This document shows positions 16,263 to 24,872 of a DNA stretch of 64,000 nt, piece after piece. Each line of letters opens with the position of its first letter. The stretch's first letter is position 1. The notes beneath the pieces are model-generated. The model saw only the letters and a program-made list of their open reading frames with translations, did no database searches and was not told the origin of the DNA. The translations under genes and the position numbers were made by a program. Source of the stretch: Kribbella steppae (GTDB lineage Bacteria; Actinomycetota; Actinomycetes; Propionibacteriales; Kribbellaceae); contig NZ_SLWN01000012.1 in NCBI RefSeq assembly GCF_004342025.1, positions 1-64,000 of the forward strand, written 5' to 3'.

Positions 16263-17384
16263 TCACTGTCCCAATTCCTGCTCCGCTGTCGATCGATCGT
16301 CCCGGCCGAAGCCGCGCGCCCTGTCCGTGCTCGGGAAGTGGAGCGGTCTGGCGGATTCGACAACGTCGGCGCGCACCTTCGGCAGCGCGTCCGGGTAACG
16401 CGCTTGCACGAACATCAGGAGGTTCTCGCGTACCTCGCAGCACAGATCCCAGTTGCTGGGCGCGTCAGCGGAGCTCACCAGCCCGCGGACGACCATCGTG
16501 GACGGGGTCGTGTCCACGACCTGCAGCACCCAGTCCTGGCCATCCCACAGTGGTGACTCCCGGACGAAGCGGTACATCTCGGCCCGGAGTTCCTCGACGG
16601 GCACGCTGAAGTCGACGTGCAGCACGATGCTGCCGATCACTCTTGCCTCGTGCCGCGTCCAATTCTGGAACACGTTGGTCGTGAACCACGAGATCGGCAG
16701 GATAAGCCGCCGGTTGTCCCAGGTGCGGACTACGACATAGGTCAGGGTGATCTCGTCGATACGACCCCATTCGCCGTTCACGACGACGACGTCGTCGATG
16801 CGGATCGGGTCGGTGAGGAGGATCTGCAATCCGGCCAGCAGGTTGCCGAGCGTCGTCTGCGCAGCGAGACCTACGACAACACTGAGCACACCGGCCGAGA
16901 CGAGGAAGCTCGCGCCGACAGAACGTGCCGACGGGATGGTTATGAACGCAGTGGCGACGGCCACGACGACGAGGGTCGCGATCGTTATCCTGCGGAGCAG
17001 GACGACCTGCGTTCGAATCTTGCGAGCCCGCCGATTGTCGCTGATGCCGATGTCGAACCGCGCGACGGTGATGTCTTCGAAGACGCCGCTCAATTGAATG
17101 AGCAGCCACAGGACGGCGGCGATCAGAGCGAGGACGAGGACGTGCCGCCCGACCAGTACGAGAGTCCCGCCTTGTCCCGCGTACGGCAGCGCTATGAGAA
17201 TCGCAACGATGATCAGAGTGATCCGGAACGGACGCCGACAACGCTTCTCGAGCGACGACCACACGGTGGCCGCTGACCGGAGTTTCTTGCGGCGTACCAA
17301 TCGCTCGGCAGCAAAATCCGCCAGCCAAGCTACAGCCACCGCTATGATCAGGGTGAGCGTCGGCTGTACAAACCCTCGGTCCAT
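16263..17384 (-). CDS. MscS-type mechanosensitive channel
   Basis: A 373-residue membrane protein. Four to five hydrophobic segments come first; then the pore-lining MscS helix SAGVLSVVVGLAAQTTLGNL with NLLAGLQILLTDPIRIDD, and the beta domain with VVVNGEWGRIDEITLTYVVV and LILPISWFTTN. It releases solutes on osmotic downshock. ATG 17384 lies two bases after the MFS stop, so translation is coupled. The C-terminal tail is charged and probably disordered. Confidence 0.9.
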   Translation of the reverse strand: MDRGFVQPTLTLIIAVAVAWLADFAAERLVRRKKLRSAATVWSSLEKRCRRPFRITLIIVAILIALPYAGQGGTLVLVGRHVLVLALIAAVLWLLIQLSGVFEDITVARFDIGISDNRRARKIRTQVVLLRRITIATLVVVAVATAFITIPSARSVGASFLVSAGVLSVVVGLAAQTTLGNLLAGLQILLTDPIRIDDVVVVNGEWGRIDEITLTYVVVRTWDNRRLILPISWFTTNVFQNWTRHEARVIGSIVLHVDFSVPVEELRAEMYRFVRESPLWDGQDWVLQVVDTTPSTMVVRGLVSSADAPSNWDLCCEVRENLLMFVQARYPDALPKVRADVVESARPLHFPSTDRARGFGRDDRSTAEQELGQ

Positions 17385-17386
17385 GC

Positions 17387-18910
17387 TCAAGGCCCGCGGC
17401 GAACGTGTGCCGTGAGTCCACCCGTGAGGCCGCTCTCAGCAGCGGCGGTCGCCGCGCGGGCGGACAGCGGTGTAGCGACGGCCTCCAGCGACCGCCGCTC
17501 GGCATTGACGCCCCAGACGAACTCGACGAGACCACCGATGATCATCAGGATCGACGCGAAGGTATAGCCGAGGAACACGCCTCCCCGGTCCTCGCCGTCA
17601 CCGATCAGCGTTGCGAACAGCCATGGTGCGACGACTCCGCCGACGAGCACTGCCAGAGCGAAGAAGAAGGAGATCGCCTGCGCTCGCAACTCGATCGGGA
17701 AGATCTCGCTCACGGTCAGGTACGCCGACGACGCGGCCGCCGAGGCGAAGAAGAAGATGACGCACCACAGGATCGTCTGCGTGATCGCGGTGAGCGCGCC
17801 GTCGTTGAAGAGCCAGCCGGTGACGAACAGCAGCAGTCCGGACAGTGCGTAGGTGCCGCCGACCATCACCCGTCGGCCGATCGTGTCGAAGTAACGGCCG
17901 AGGAGGATCGGTCCGAGCAGGTTGCCGAGAGCGAACGGGAAGATGAAGTACGCCACCGCGCCGCCCTGGATGCCATAGAAGTCGGCGAGGATCAACGCAT
18001 AGGTGAAGAAGATCGCGTTGTAGAGGAAGGCCTGCGTCACCATGAGTGTCAAGCCGACCAGCGAACGTCGGCGGTAGTCGCGGAGGACCACGCGCGCGAG
18101 CTCGCGGTAGTTGACCGTTCCCCGCGGCCTGATCACGATGACGCTGTCCTCGCCGACGGGTGGCAGTTCGATGCCCTTCGCTTCGGCGTCCCGCTCGATC
18201 TCGCCGACGATGCGCTCTGCCTCGTCGGCCCGCCCGTGTGTGAGCAGCCACCGCGGACTCTCCGGGAGGTGGCGCCGCAATGGCCAGATCATCACGCCGA
18301 TCAGGGGTCCGATGAGAAGAGCGATCCGCCAGCCGAGGTTGACCCCGAAGAGGTCCTCGTTGAGGAAGGCGAGGTTCGCCGCGGCGCCGATCATCGCGCC
18401 CAGCCAGTAGGTGCCGTTGACCGCGAGGTCCGTTCGGCCGCGGTACTTCGCGGGGATCAGTTCGTCGATGGCGGAGTTGATCGCGGCGTACTCACCGCCG
18501 ATGCCGGCTCCAGCGATGAACCGGGTGGCGGCGAAGAACCAGAAGTTCATCGAGAACGCGGTGAGGGTGTTCCCGAGCAGGTACACGCCGAGGGTCGCGA
18601 TGAAGAGCTTGCGGCGGCCGAGCTTGTCGGTCAGCCGGCCGAACACCAGCGCACCGAACACCTCGCCGAGCAGATAGAGACTCGCCGCCAGGCCCACCTG
18701 CGAGGAGGAGAACGCCAGACTGTCCTGGTCGCGGAGACGATCGGCGATCGTGCCCGCGATGGTGATCTCCACGCCGTCCAGCACCCAGGTGATCCCGAGC
18801 GCGATGACCACTCGCCAGTGGAATCTCGTCCAGGGGAGCCGGTCGAGGCGGGCCGGCACACTGCTCCGGATCGGACCTGGCGCAGGCTGCACGTTTCCGG
18901 AAGTCGTCAT
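17387..18910 (-). CDS. MFS transporter, sugar-porter-like
   Basis: A 507-residue 12-helix transporter. The MFS signature between helices 2 and 3 is clear (FGRLTDKLGRRKLFIATLGV), and GAGIGGEYAAINSAIDELIP with PAKYRGRTDL and LPESPRWLL are typical of the sugar/organic acid porter branch. The substrate cannot be told. The central loop is about 60 residues. Its start overlaps the PrsW stop by ATGA and its stop is two bases from the MscS start, so the three form one coupled unit. Confidence 0.88.
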   Translation of the reverse strand: MTTSGNVQPAPGPIRSSVPARLDRLPWTRFHWRVVIALGITWVLDGVEITIAGTIADRLRDQDSLAFSSSQVGLAASLYLLGEVFGALVFGRLTDKLGRRKLFIATLGVYLLGNTLTAFSMNFWFFAATRFIAGAGIGGEYAAINSAIDELIPAKYRGRTDLAVNGTYWLGAMIGAAANLAFLNEDLFGVNLGWRIALLIGPLIGVMIWPLRRHLPESPRWLLTHGRADEAERIVGEIERDAEAKGIELPPVGEDSVIVIRPRGTVNYRELARVVLRDYRRRSLVGLTLMVTQAFLYNAIFFTYALILADFYGIQGGAVAYFIFPFALGNLLGPILLGRYFDTIGRRVMVGGTYALSGLLLFVTGWLFNDGALTAITQTILWCVIFFFASAAASSAYLTVSEIFPIELRAQAISFFFALAVLVGGVVAPWLFATLIGDGEDRGGVFLGYTFASILMIIGGLVEFVWGVNAERRSLEAVATPLSARAATAAAESGLTGGLTAHVRRGP

Positions 18911-19821
18911 GGCAGGACCGCCTCATGCGCCTTCTCGGGTCGCGTCCTTCGCCAAGTAGCCCAGAGAGTGGCGATGCCCAGCAGCGACACCAGAGCGAGG
19001 AAGCCGATGGAGAGCACCGTGAACACGTGCACCTGCTCAGAGGTGGGCCTGGGCAAATAGCCCCTGGAGAGCAGCTCGTACTGCCACGACGTGCCGGTGA
19101 GCACGAACGTGAGCGCTAGCGCGATGCTGTGTGTGTAGTCCCACAATGCGTGCAGCACCGCGACCCACAGATACATGAGCAGAACCACACGATTGAAGCG
19201 GAACCGACCCGCACGCGCTTCCCGGAACAGCACTCCACCGAGGATCGCCGTCCACAGCCCGTGTCCGAACGGCGCCAGCACGCCACGCACCAGTTCGGTC
19301 TCGACAAGAGCCGTCAACGACAGGCCCTTGACGGTCAGCAAGGCGTTGAACGCGTACCCGGCCGACTCGAACGCCGCAAACCCGAAGCCGACCGCGGCAC
19401 CAAGCACGAATCCGTCCCGGCCATGGCGCTGCGCGAGGTGGCGGGTGACGAAGATGAGAGCGCCGAGCTTGGCAGCCTCCTCGATCAGGCCGACGCCGAG
19501 GAACAACAACGGGGAGGGCTCCAGCAGGTAGGTCTCCAGCACGGCTGCGGCCAGCACACCCAGCAGTCCGCCCACCAGGAAGGCTTTGACGATGAGCTCG
19601 GCGGTGAGGTGCGCGTCCCGCCACCTTTCGAACGACCAGGCGACGAACGTGACGGGGATCAGAAAACTGCCGAGCAGGATCAGCGTGGGTACCAGGTTGG
19701 CGTTGGCAGTCAGCAGCGTGACGACGAGGCTGGTGAGCCACAGCGTGAAGCCAGCTACAAGGATCTGTACCCACTGACCGCGGCCGCGTCGATGTGCCGA
19801 TCTACCGGTTGTGACAGTCAT
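18907..19821 (-). CDS. PrsW-family intramembrane metalloprotease
   Basis: A 304-residue protein with about eight membrane segments. The PrsW motifs are present: LIEEAAKLGAL (EExxK), FGFAAFESAGYAFN (FExxxY), HGLWTAILGG and HALWDY, the latter two giving the metal-binding histidines. PrsW of Bacillus cleaves an anti-sigma factor; many actinobacterial relatives have unknown targets. It is first in a coupled unit with the MFS and MscS genes. No anti-sigma factor is adjacent. Confidence 0.88.
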   Translation of the reverse strand: MTVTTGRSAHRRGRGQWVQILVAGFTLWLTSLVVTLLTANANLVPTLILLGSFLIPVTFVAWSFERWRDAHLTAELIVKAFLVGGLLGVLAAAVLETYLLEPSPLLFLGVGLIEEAAKLGALIFVTRHLAQRHGRDGFVLGAAVGFGFAAFESAGYAFNALLTVKGLSLTALVETELVRGVLAPFGHGLWTAILGGVLFREARAGRFRFNRVVLLMYLWVAVLHALWDYTHSIALALTFVLTGTSWQYELLSRGYLPRPTSEQVHVFTVLSIGFLALVSLLGIATLWATWRRTRPEKAHEAVLP

Positions 19822-19922
19822 CAGTCTCCCCGCTCACCGCACGCTGACGTGCTCGCGGATGCGTCGCGACGCGGACGTCATGTGCGCCGGGCCGGCAATC
19901 GGATCATGAGCGGACACCCGGT

Positions 19923-20360
19923 TCACGTCTTGCCGCGCACCCGGTCGCGGACATCGTCCACGACGAACGCCAGCCCGATGGCAAGGAGCCAGACATCCTT
20001 CGCGATCGGGATGCCCTGATCGGTCGGACGGAGGCTGCCCTCCTGGCGCAGACCTGGGGTACGCAGATACAGGCCGAGGAGGGCGCCGGCGAACGCGGTC
20101 AGGCCTGCGCCGACGAGAGCGGGCGGCACCACGGGGACCAGAAGCGCCGTGCCGAGTGCGATCTCTCCCGCCGACAGGGCTCCCACGAACAATCGGGGAT
20201 CGAGCCTGCGGAGGGCGGGATACGCACCGGCGGCGAATCCGTGGGTCTGCTTGGCCGCCGCGGCGTCGTTGGCGCTGAGCTTGGCCAAGCCGGAATTCAG
20301 GATGAAGGCACCCGCGCTGACCCGCAACGGCACCTCCCAGGCCTTCAACTGCAGCTCCAC
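19923..20360 (-). CDS. DoxX-like membrane protein
   Basis: A 145-residue protein with about four hydrophobic segments. Features of the DoxX family: RVSAGAFILNSGLAKL at the start, then LFVGALSAGEIALGTALLVP and PIAKDVWLLAIGLAFV. Relatives are linked to thiosulphate oxidation or oxidative stress complexes, but the role here is unknown. The GTG start lies 30 bases after the Hsp20 stop, so it is probably co-transcribed with Hsp20. Confidence 0.75.
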   Translation of the reverse strand: MELQLKAWEVPLRVSAGAFILNSGLAKLSANDAAAAKQTHGFAAGAYPALRRLDPRLFVGALSAGEIALGTALLVPVVPPALVGAGLTAFAGALLGLYLRTPGLRQEGSLRPTDQGIPIAKDVWLLAIGLAFVVDDVRDRVRGKT

Positions 20361-20390
20361 GGTTCGCCTCCTGTCTCGCCGCGGCTCAGC

Positions 20391-20861
20391 TCACGGGGTT
20401 GCGCTGATGGCGGGCTGACGGTCCGCGCTCTCCTGAGCGTCACCACTCTCGGTGATCTGGAGCCTGCGCGGCTTTGCCTGCTCGGCGACCGGCACGGCGA
20501 GCGTCAGCACTCCCTGGTCGTAGGTCGCGGTGATCCGGTCGACGTCGAGGCTGTCGCCGAGGAACAGCTGGCGGGTGAAAACTCCCTGCGGGCGCTCGGC
20601 GGCGACCACATCCTGCCCCTCCCCGGGCTTCCACGTGCGCTCCGCGCGCACGGTGAGAACGTTCTTTTCCGCCGTCAGCTCGATGGAGTCGCGATCCACG
20701 CCGGGCAGATCGAAGCGGATGATGAATCGGTCGCCGTCGCGGAAGGCGTCGATCGGCATCGTTCGTTGTTGAAGGGCGCCACCCTGCTCGCCGAACATCT
20801 GGGACATCCGGTCGAGCTCGCGGAACGCGAGTTCACGGAAGGGATCGAATCGCATCAGCAT
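20391..20861 (-). CDS. Second Hsp20 small heat-shock protein
   Basis: A 156-residue alpha-crystallin protein of a different subgroup from the one at 3736. It starts MLMRFDPFRELAFRELDRMS, typical of Hsp18-like proteins. The domain carries RFIIRFDLPGVDRDSIELTA, VLTVRAERTW and the C-terminal VLTLAVPVAEQAKPRRLQI with the usual IxI-type tail. It acts as a holdase. The ATG at 20861 follows a CAGGAGG ribosome site. A site A copy lies 140 bases upstream. Confidence 0.93.
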   Translation of the reverse strand: MLMRFDPFRELAFRELDRMSQMFGEQGGALQQRTMPIDAFRDGDRFIIRFDLPGVDRDSIELTAEKNVLTVRAERTWKPGEGQDVVAAERPQGVFTRQLFLGDSLDVDRITATYDQGVLTLAVPVAEQAKPRRLQITESGDAQESADRQPAISATP

Positions 20862-21000
20862 GACTGCCTCCTGTGTGCTCCGGCAGGGGAGCGACTGATC
20901 AGATGGTCTGGTAGGTGCGACCGGCTGTAGCCGACCCGTTGCCGGTTCAGCCCGACGTCGGTGGCACGGCTCTGAGTCTCGTCGAAGGGCCTGGCATCGT

Positions 21001-21020
21001 CATCCCGGAGTCTTGTAGTC
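21001..21020 (-). promoter_or_regulatory. Site A copy upstream of the second Hsp20
   Basis: Minus strand GACTACAAG-actcc-GGGATG, two mismatches in the left half and exact in the right. It lies in the 348-base divergent region between Hsp20 and the MerR-receiver gene, which holds no gene. It points toward Hsp20. Confidence 0.55.
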
Positions 21021-21209
21021 CGCCGCCCTCCCTTCCTCGTGGACGGCGGACTGAGCTCCGGGGAGATTGGGGTAATCTGCCGATCAGGTAGTAGGCGTCC
21101 GTGCCTAGTGATTAGTGCTCCAGACAGGGATGCAGCCACGAGGAGCCTGCCCGGCGGTTGTTCGCCGGTAGAACGCGTGTCGTACAACCGGGGAGAATGC
21201 GTTCGTCCT

Positions 21210-21875
21210 ATGGCTGATCAGCCCGTCTACAGCATCGGGGCCCTCGTGCGGATGCTCGGCATCCCGGCGGCGACGCTGCGGACGTGGGAGGACCGGTACG
21301 GGGTCGTGGTGCCCGAGCGGAGCCCGGGCGGTCACCGCCTGTACTCGCGACTGCAAGTGGAGCAACTGCGCTTCGTCGGTGACCGATTGTCGGACGGGAT
21401 GTCGGTCGGCGACGCATACCGGCTGCTGCAGCGCCGCTTGGCCAGCGGCGTACCACTGGAGACTGCAAGAATCCCGGACGGCGACGGCCTGCTTGTCCTG
21501 GTGGCCGAGCAGGACCCGTTCGCCGCCGACTTCTCCGACTACTTCCTGCGGACGGAAGGGTACGGCGTCACGGTCATCTCCACGGCCGAGCAGGCGGTGG
21601 CTGAAGTCGTACGGAAGACTCCGGATCTCGTACTGATCGATCTGCTGATCTCCGGCGCACAGGGACTCCGGCTCTGCGCCCAGTTGCGCCGGCAATTCGA
21701 TGTTCCGGTGCTGGCGATCTCCACGCTCGATCTCCGGGATGAGGCGCTGGAGGCCGGCGCAGCCGCTTTTCTGAAGAAACCACTCGAGCCGCTGCGACTG
21801 GTGTCTGTCGTCCGGGACCTGCTGGGACAGAGCGCCTACCTGCGCTCGGGCTCCGCTGCGGAATCCAGCCCATGA
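21210..21875 (+). CDS. MerR-type HTH fused to a receiver domain
   Basis: A 221-residue regulator. Residues 5-75 form a MerR helix-turn-helix (YSIGALVRMLGIPAATLRTW, RYGVVVPERSPGGHRLYS). About 90-210 form a response-regulator receiver (LLVLVAEQDPF, phospho-acceptor Asp in DLVLIDLL, KKP lysine motif in AAAFLKKPLEP). No histidine kinase is nearby. The ATG at 21210 is the first good start. Its stop overlaps the KaiC-like start by ATGA, so the two proteins are made together and may work together. Confidence 0.85.
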   Translation: MADQPVYSIGALVRMLGIPAATLRTWEDRYGVVVPERSPGGHRLYSRLQVEQLRFVGDRLSDGMSVGDAYRLLQRRLASGVPLETARIPDGDGLLVLVAEQDPFAADFSDYFLRTEGYGVTVISTAEQAVAEVVRKTPDLVLIDLLISGAQGLRLCAQLRRQFDVPVLAISTLDLRDEALEAGAAAFLKKPLEPLRLVSVVRDLLGQSAYLRSGSAAESSP

Positions 21876-23254
21876 ACGACCGAATGACCTCTGGGTCGGA
21901 TCCGCTCGATGTCGTCCTTGGTGGCGGACTGCCCCGCAACGCGATCGTCCTGGTGATGGGCGCCCCCGGTGCCGGTAAGACGATAGTCGCGCAGCAGTGG
22001 GTGTTCGCCAACGCCACCCCTGAACTGCCGGCCCTGTACCTGTCGACGGTCTCCGAGCCGCTGGAGAAGCTCCTGAGGTACGGTCAGACGCTGTCGTTCT
22101 TCGACCCGACCGCAGTCGGGCGAAGCATCTGGTACGAGGACCTCGGGACAATCCTCCGTGACCAAGGCCTGCAGGGAGTTCTCGACCGCGTGCGCGAGCT
22201 CATCCGAGTCAGGCAGCCTGCGATGATCGTGATCGACAGCTTCAAGGCGATGCATCCCTACGCCGGCCGGAGTGGTGGCTTTCGCCCGTTCCTTCACGAT
22301 CTCGCCGGCATGCTGAGCGCCTTCCCCGCGACCTCGATGTGGGTCGGCGAGTACCAGGAGGACGAGATCCAGCGCTCTCCCGAGTTCGCTGTGGCCGATG
22401 CGATCATCGCGCTGAAAAGCGTTCGTTCCGCCGAACGCACGTCCCGGGTTCTCCAGGTACACAAGCTCCGCGGCGGTGGCTTCCTGTCCGGGACGCACTC
22501 CTACCGCCTTTCGGACGAGGGCATCACGGTCTATCCCCGACTCGCCGACCCTGCAGATTCGAGGGACTACGAACTGCGCGGTGAGCGGGTTCCGTCCGGT
22601 ATCCAGGCGCTCGACGACATGCTCGAGGACGGCTACTGGTCGGGGGCGTCGACCCTGGTGGCGGGACCCACCGGAATAGGGAAGACACTGATGGGATTGC
22701 ATTTCGTCTTCCATGCCGTCAACCAGGGCGAACGCGCGATCATCGCGACGATGCAGGAGCATCCGTCGCAGCTGGAGCGAACGGCGGCGCAGTTCGGCTG
22801 GTCTGTGAAGGCCGACAATCTGATACTCATGTACCGCAGCCCCGTCGATCTCAACGTGGACCAGTGGGTGTACGAGCTCCTGGACATGATCGAGACCACC
22901 GGGGCCAGCAGGGTCCTCCTGGACAGCCTCGCAGACCTGCAGGTCGCGGCGCCTGATCAGGTGCGCTTCAGGGAGTACCTCTACTCCCTGCTACACAGGT
23001 CGTCGCGTTACGGCACGAGCCTGATGATGACCTATGAGCTCCCTGAGCTGTTCGGGGTGTCCAGACTCTCGGACGTGGCGGTGTCGCACCTGGCCGACAA
23101 CGTCGTACTGCTGCAATACAGACGTGTAGCCGGGGTGATGTCGCGCACGCTCACGGTGCTGAAGACACGGGCCACCGACCACGAGTCCGGAGTCAAGGAC
23201 TTCGAGATCACCGCCGATGGGATCATGCTCGTTCCCGAGCCCGCCACTGAGTGA
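21872..23254 (+). CDS. KaiC-like double RecA-fold ATPase
   Basis: A 460-residue protein with two KaiC/Rad55 domains. P-loops are MGAPGAGKTIVAQQWVF (about residue 30) and GPTGIGKTLMGLHFVF (about 270). Walker B-like strands are PAMIVIDSFKAM and SRVLLDSLADL. Such double-domain KaiC relatives outside cyanobacteria act in signal transduction, often as ATP-dependent switches for regulators. It is translationally coupled to the MerR-receiver protein and followed by two LuxR-type ATPase regulators. Confidence 0.88.
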   Translation: MNDRMTSGSDPLDVVLGGGLPRNAIVLVMGAPGAGKTIVAQQWVFANATPELPALYLSTVSEPLEKLLRYGQTLSFFDPTAVGRSIWYEDLGTILRDQGLQGVLDRVRELIRVRQPAMIVIDSFKAMHPYAGRSGGFRPFLHDLAGMLSAFPATSMWVGEYQEDEIQRSPEFAVADAIIALKSVRSAERTSRVLQVHKLRGGGFLSGTHSYRLSDEGITVYPRLADPADSRDYELRGERVPSGIQALDDMLEDGYWSGASTLVAGPTGIGKTLMGLHFVFHAVNQGERAIIATMQEHPSQLERTAAQFGWSVKADNLILMYRSPVDLNVDQWVYELLDMIETTGASRVLLDSLADLQVAAPDQVRFREYLYSLLHRSSRYGTSLMMTYELPELFGVSRLSDVAVSHLADNVVLLQYRRVAGVMSRTLTVLKTRATDHESGVKDFEITADGIMLVPEPATE

Positions 23255-23390
23255 CTTTGGGGCTGGCCAGGGTGCTAGGCAGATGTAGTTGCCTTCGGCA
23301 CTTCCTCGACAACCCTGGCGGAACACCGGTCAGCCGAGAGAGTCTCAGATGTACCGCGCCGCGGACGATGAGTGAGAGGGAAGAGCTCCC

Positions 23391-24797
23391 ATGTACACGC
23401 AACGGCCTTCGACGGATCGTCTTCGGGGCCGGGTGGGAGAACTGAAGTCGGTAGCCAACCTTCTCGACTCCGCGGCGACCGGACATGGCGCGATCCTGCT
23501 GGTGGACGGTGCGCCGGGCATCGGGAAGACCCGACTTCTCGCCGCGGCCGAGGACCAGGCGACGCACCATGGTTTCAGCCTCGCGAGGGCTCATGCTGAC
23601 GAGATGCCGCGGCCTCTGCCGCTGGCGCCGCTGTTCGCCGGGCTGGACCTGGCGCCACCGGGCGTCACGCAGGTCCGTGAATCGGCCAGCCAAGAGCGGA
23701 TGCTCGCGTGCCTTGAAGAACTGGCGGTACACACCGGGAAGCTGGCCGCACGAGGCCCGGTCTGCATCACGTTGGATGACGCTCAGTGGGCCGACTCGAC
23801 GACCATCACGGCGTTGAGAGCGTTACCATCATGGTTGGCGGAGTACCCCATCGGATGGGTGCTCGTACGTCGGATGGCCGTGCGAGACCCCCCGATCGAC
23901 TGGCTGTTCGGTGAGTGGGAGCACCTGGGAGCGTGTCGGATCGAACTAGGACCCTTGGCGGACGATGCCGTTACCGATGTCATCGCCGACGTGCTCAGAG
24001 CGCGACCGGACACCGACCTGCTGGCCATGGCGCACGGTGCGGCGGGGAATCCGCTACTTGTCAGAGCACTCCTGGACGGACTGCGAGACGAGGGCGGCGT
24101 GGCCATCGCCGGTGGCCGGGCACAGTTGCTGGCCGGGCAGCCGCCGGCGCACGTGCGGGAAGTCGTCCACGACTGGATCATGCGGCTCAGCCCCACGGCG
24201 CGCCATCTCCTCGATGTCGCCGCGTCCTTGGATCGGTCATTCGCTGTGGACGACCTGGCCGACGTGCTCGGGTGGCCGAACGAGCAAGTACGGCGGCCTC
24301 TTCACGAGATCGTCGCGGCCGACCTGCTCATCACCGTCGAGAAGGATGTGCTGGCGTTCCACCACGACCTCGTCCGGCAGTCGGTGGCTGATCGCGTTCC
24401 CGCGGCTGTGCGTCTCGCGCTGCGCAGTCAGGTAGCTGGGGCGCCTCGGTTCTCCAAAGCCGTGGCTGCAACCCCGATGATCGACCGGCACAGCGAGAGC
24501 TCAGCCGTACGGAGCCGCGTGAAGATGCGCCGGCCGTTGCGATGGGCTGATGAATGTGCCGGTCGGCCGCAGCGTGCCGCCGAGGGGTGGGACGCTCTGA
24601 CCGGTACCGAGCGGACGGTAGCCGAACTGGTGGCTCAGGGGCTGACCAACCGCGAGGTGGCGGCGCGGATCTTCCTCTCGCCGCACACCGTCTCATTCCA
24701 TCTGCGAAAGGTGTATCGAAAGCTCGGTATCCGGTGCCGCGTGGACCTGACGCGCGCGTCTGTCAACCGCGAACGGGATCGGCGATCCCGCCGATGA
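23391..24797 (+). CDS. LuxR-type AAA regulator without the middle region
   Basis: A 468-residue protein. Residues 10-350 are an ATPase domain (P-loop VDGAPGIGKTRLL, Walker B VCITLDDAQWADS). Residues 395-460 are a LuxR helix-turn-helix (LTGTERTVAELVAQGLTNRE, SPHTVSFHLRKVYRKLG). Proteins of this class (LAL type) usually have about 900 residues, with a long tetratricopeptide-like middle. Here the ATPase joins the DNA-binding domain through only about 45 residues, so the sensor part is missing. It could be a short form made by deletion or a distinct type. It lies 75 bases before its full-length paralogue. Confidence 0.85.
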   Translation: MYTQRPSTDRLRGRVGELKSVANLLDSAATGHGAILLVDGAPGIGKTRLLAAAEDQATHHGFSLARAHADEMPRPLPLAPLFAGLDLAPPGVTQVRESASQERMLACLEELAVHTGKLAARGPVCITLDDAQWADSTTITALRALPSWLAEYPIGWVLVRRMAVRDPPIDWLFGEWEHLGACRIELGPLADDAVTDVIADVLRARPDTDLLAMAHGAAGNPLLVRALLDGLRDEGGVAIAGGRAQLLAGQPPAHVREVVHDWIMRLSPTARHLLDVAASLDRSFAVDDLADVLGWPNEQVRRPLHEIVAADLLITVEKDVLAFHHDLVRQSVADRVPAAVRLALRSQVAGAPRFSKAVAATPMIDRHSESSAVRSRVKMRRPLRWADECAGRPQRAAEGWDALTGTERTVAELVAQGLTNREVAARIFLSPHTVSFHLRKVYRKLGIRCRVDLTRASVNRERDRRSRR

Positions 24798-24872
24798 CCC
24801 CACCGCCGATGCGCTGATGTGACGGGTCCGGCCCGACGCTGTTCGATGCTCGTCAGGACGGCGAGGTGCAGC

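Noticed and set aside
17405-19060. Long plus-strand open frame (551 codons) over MFS and PrsW
   Set aside because: The minus-strand genes have full family motifs; the plus-strand product is charged and of low complexity.
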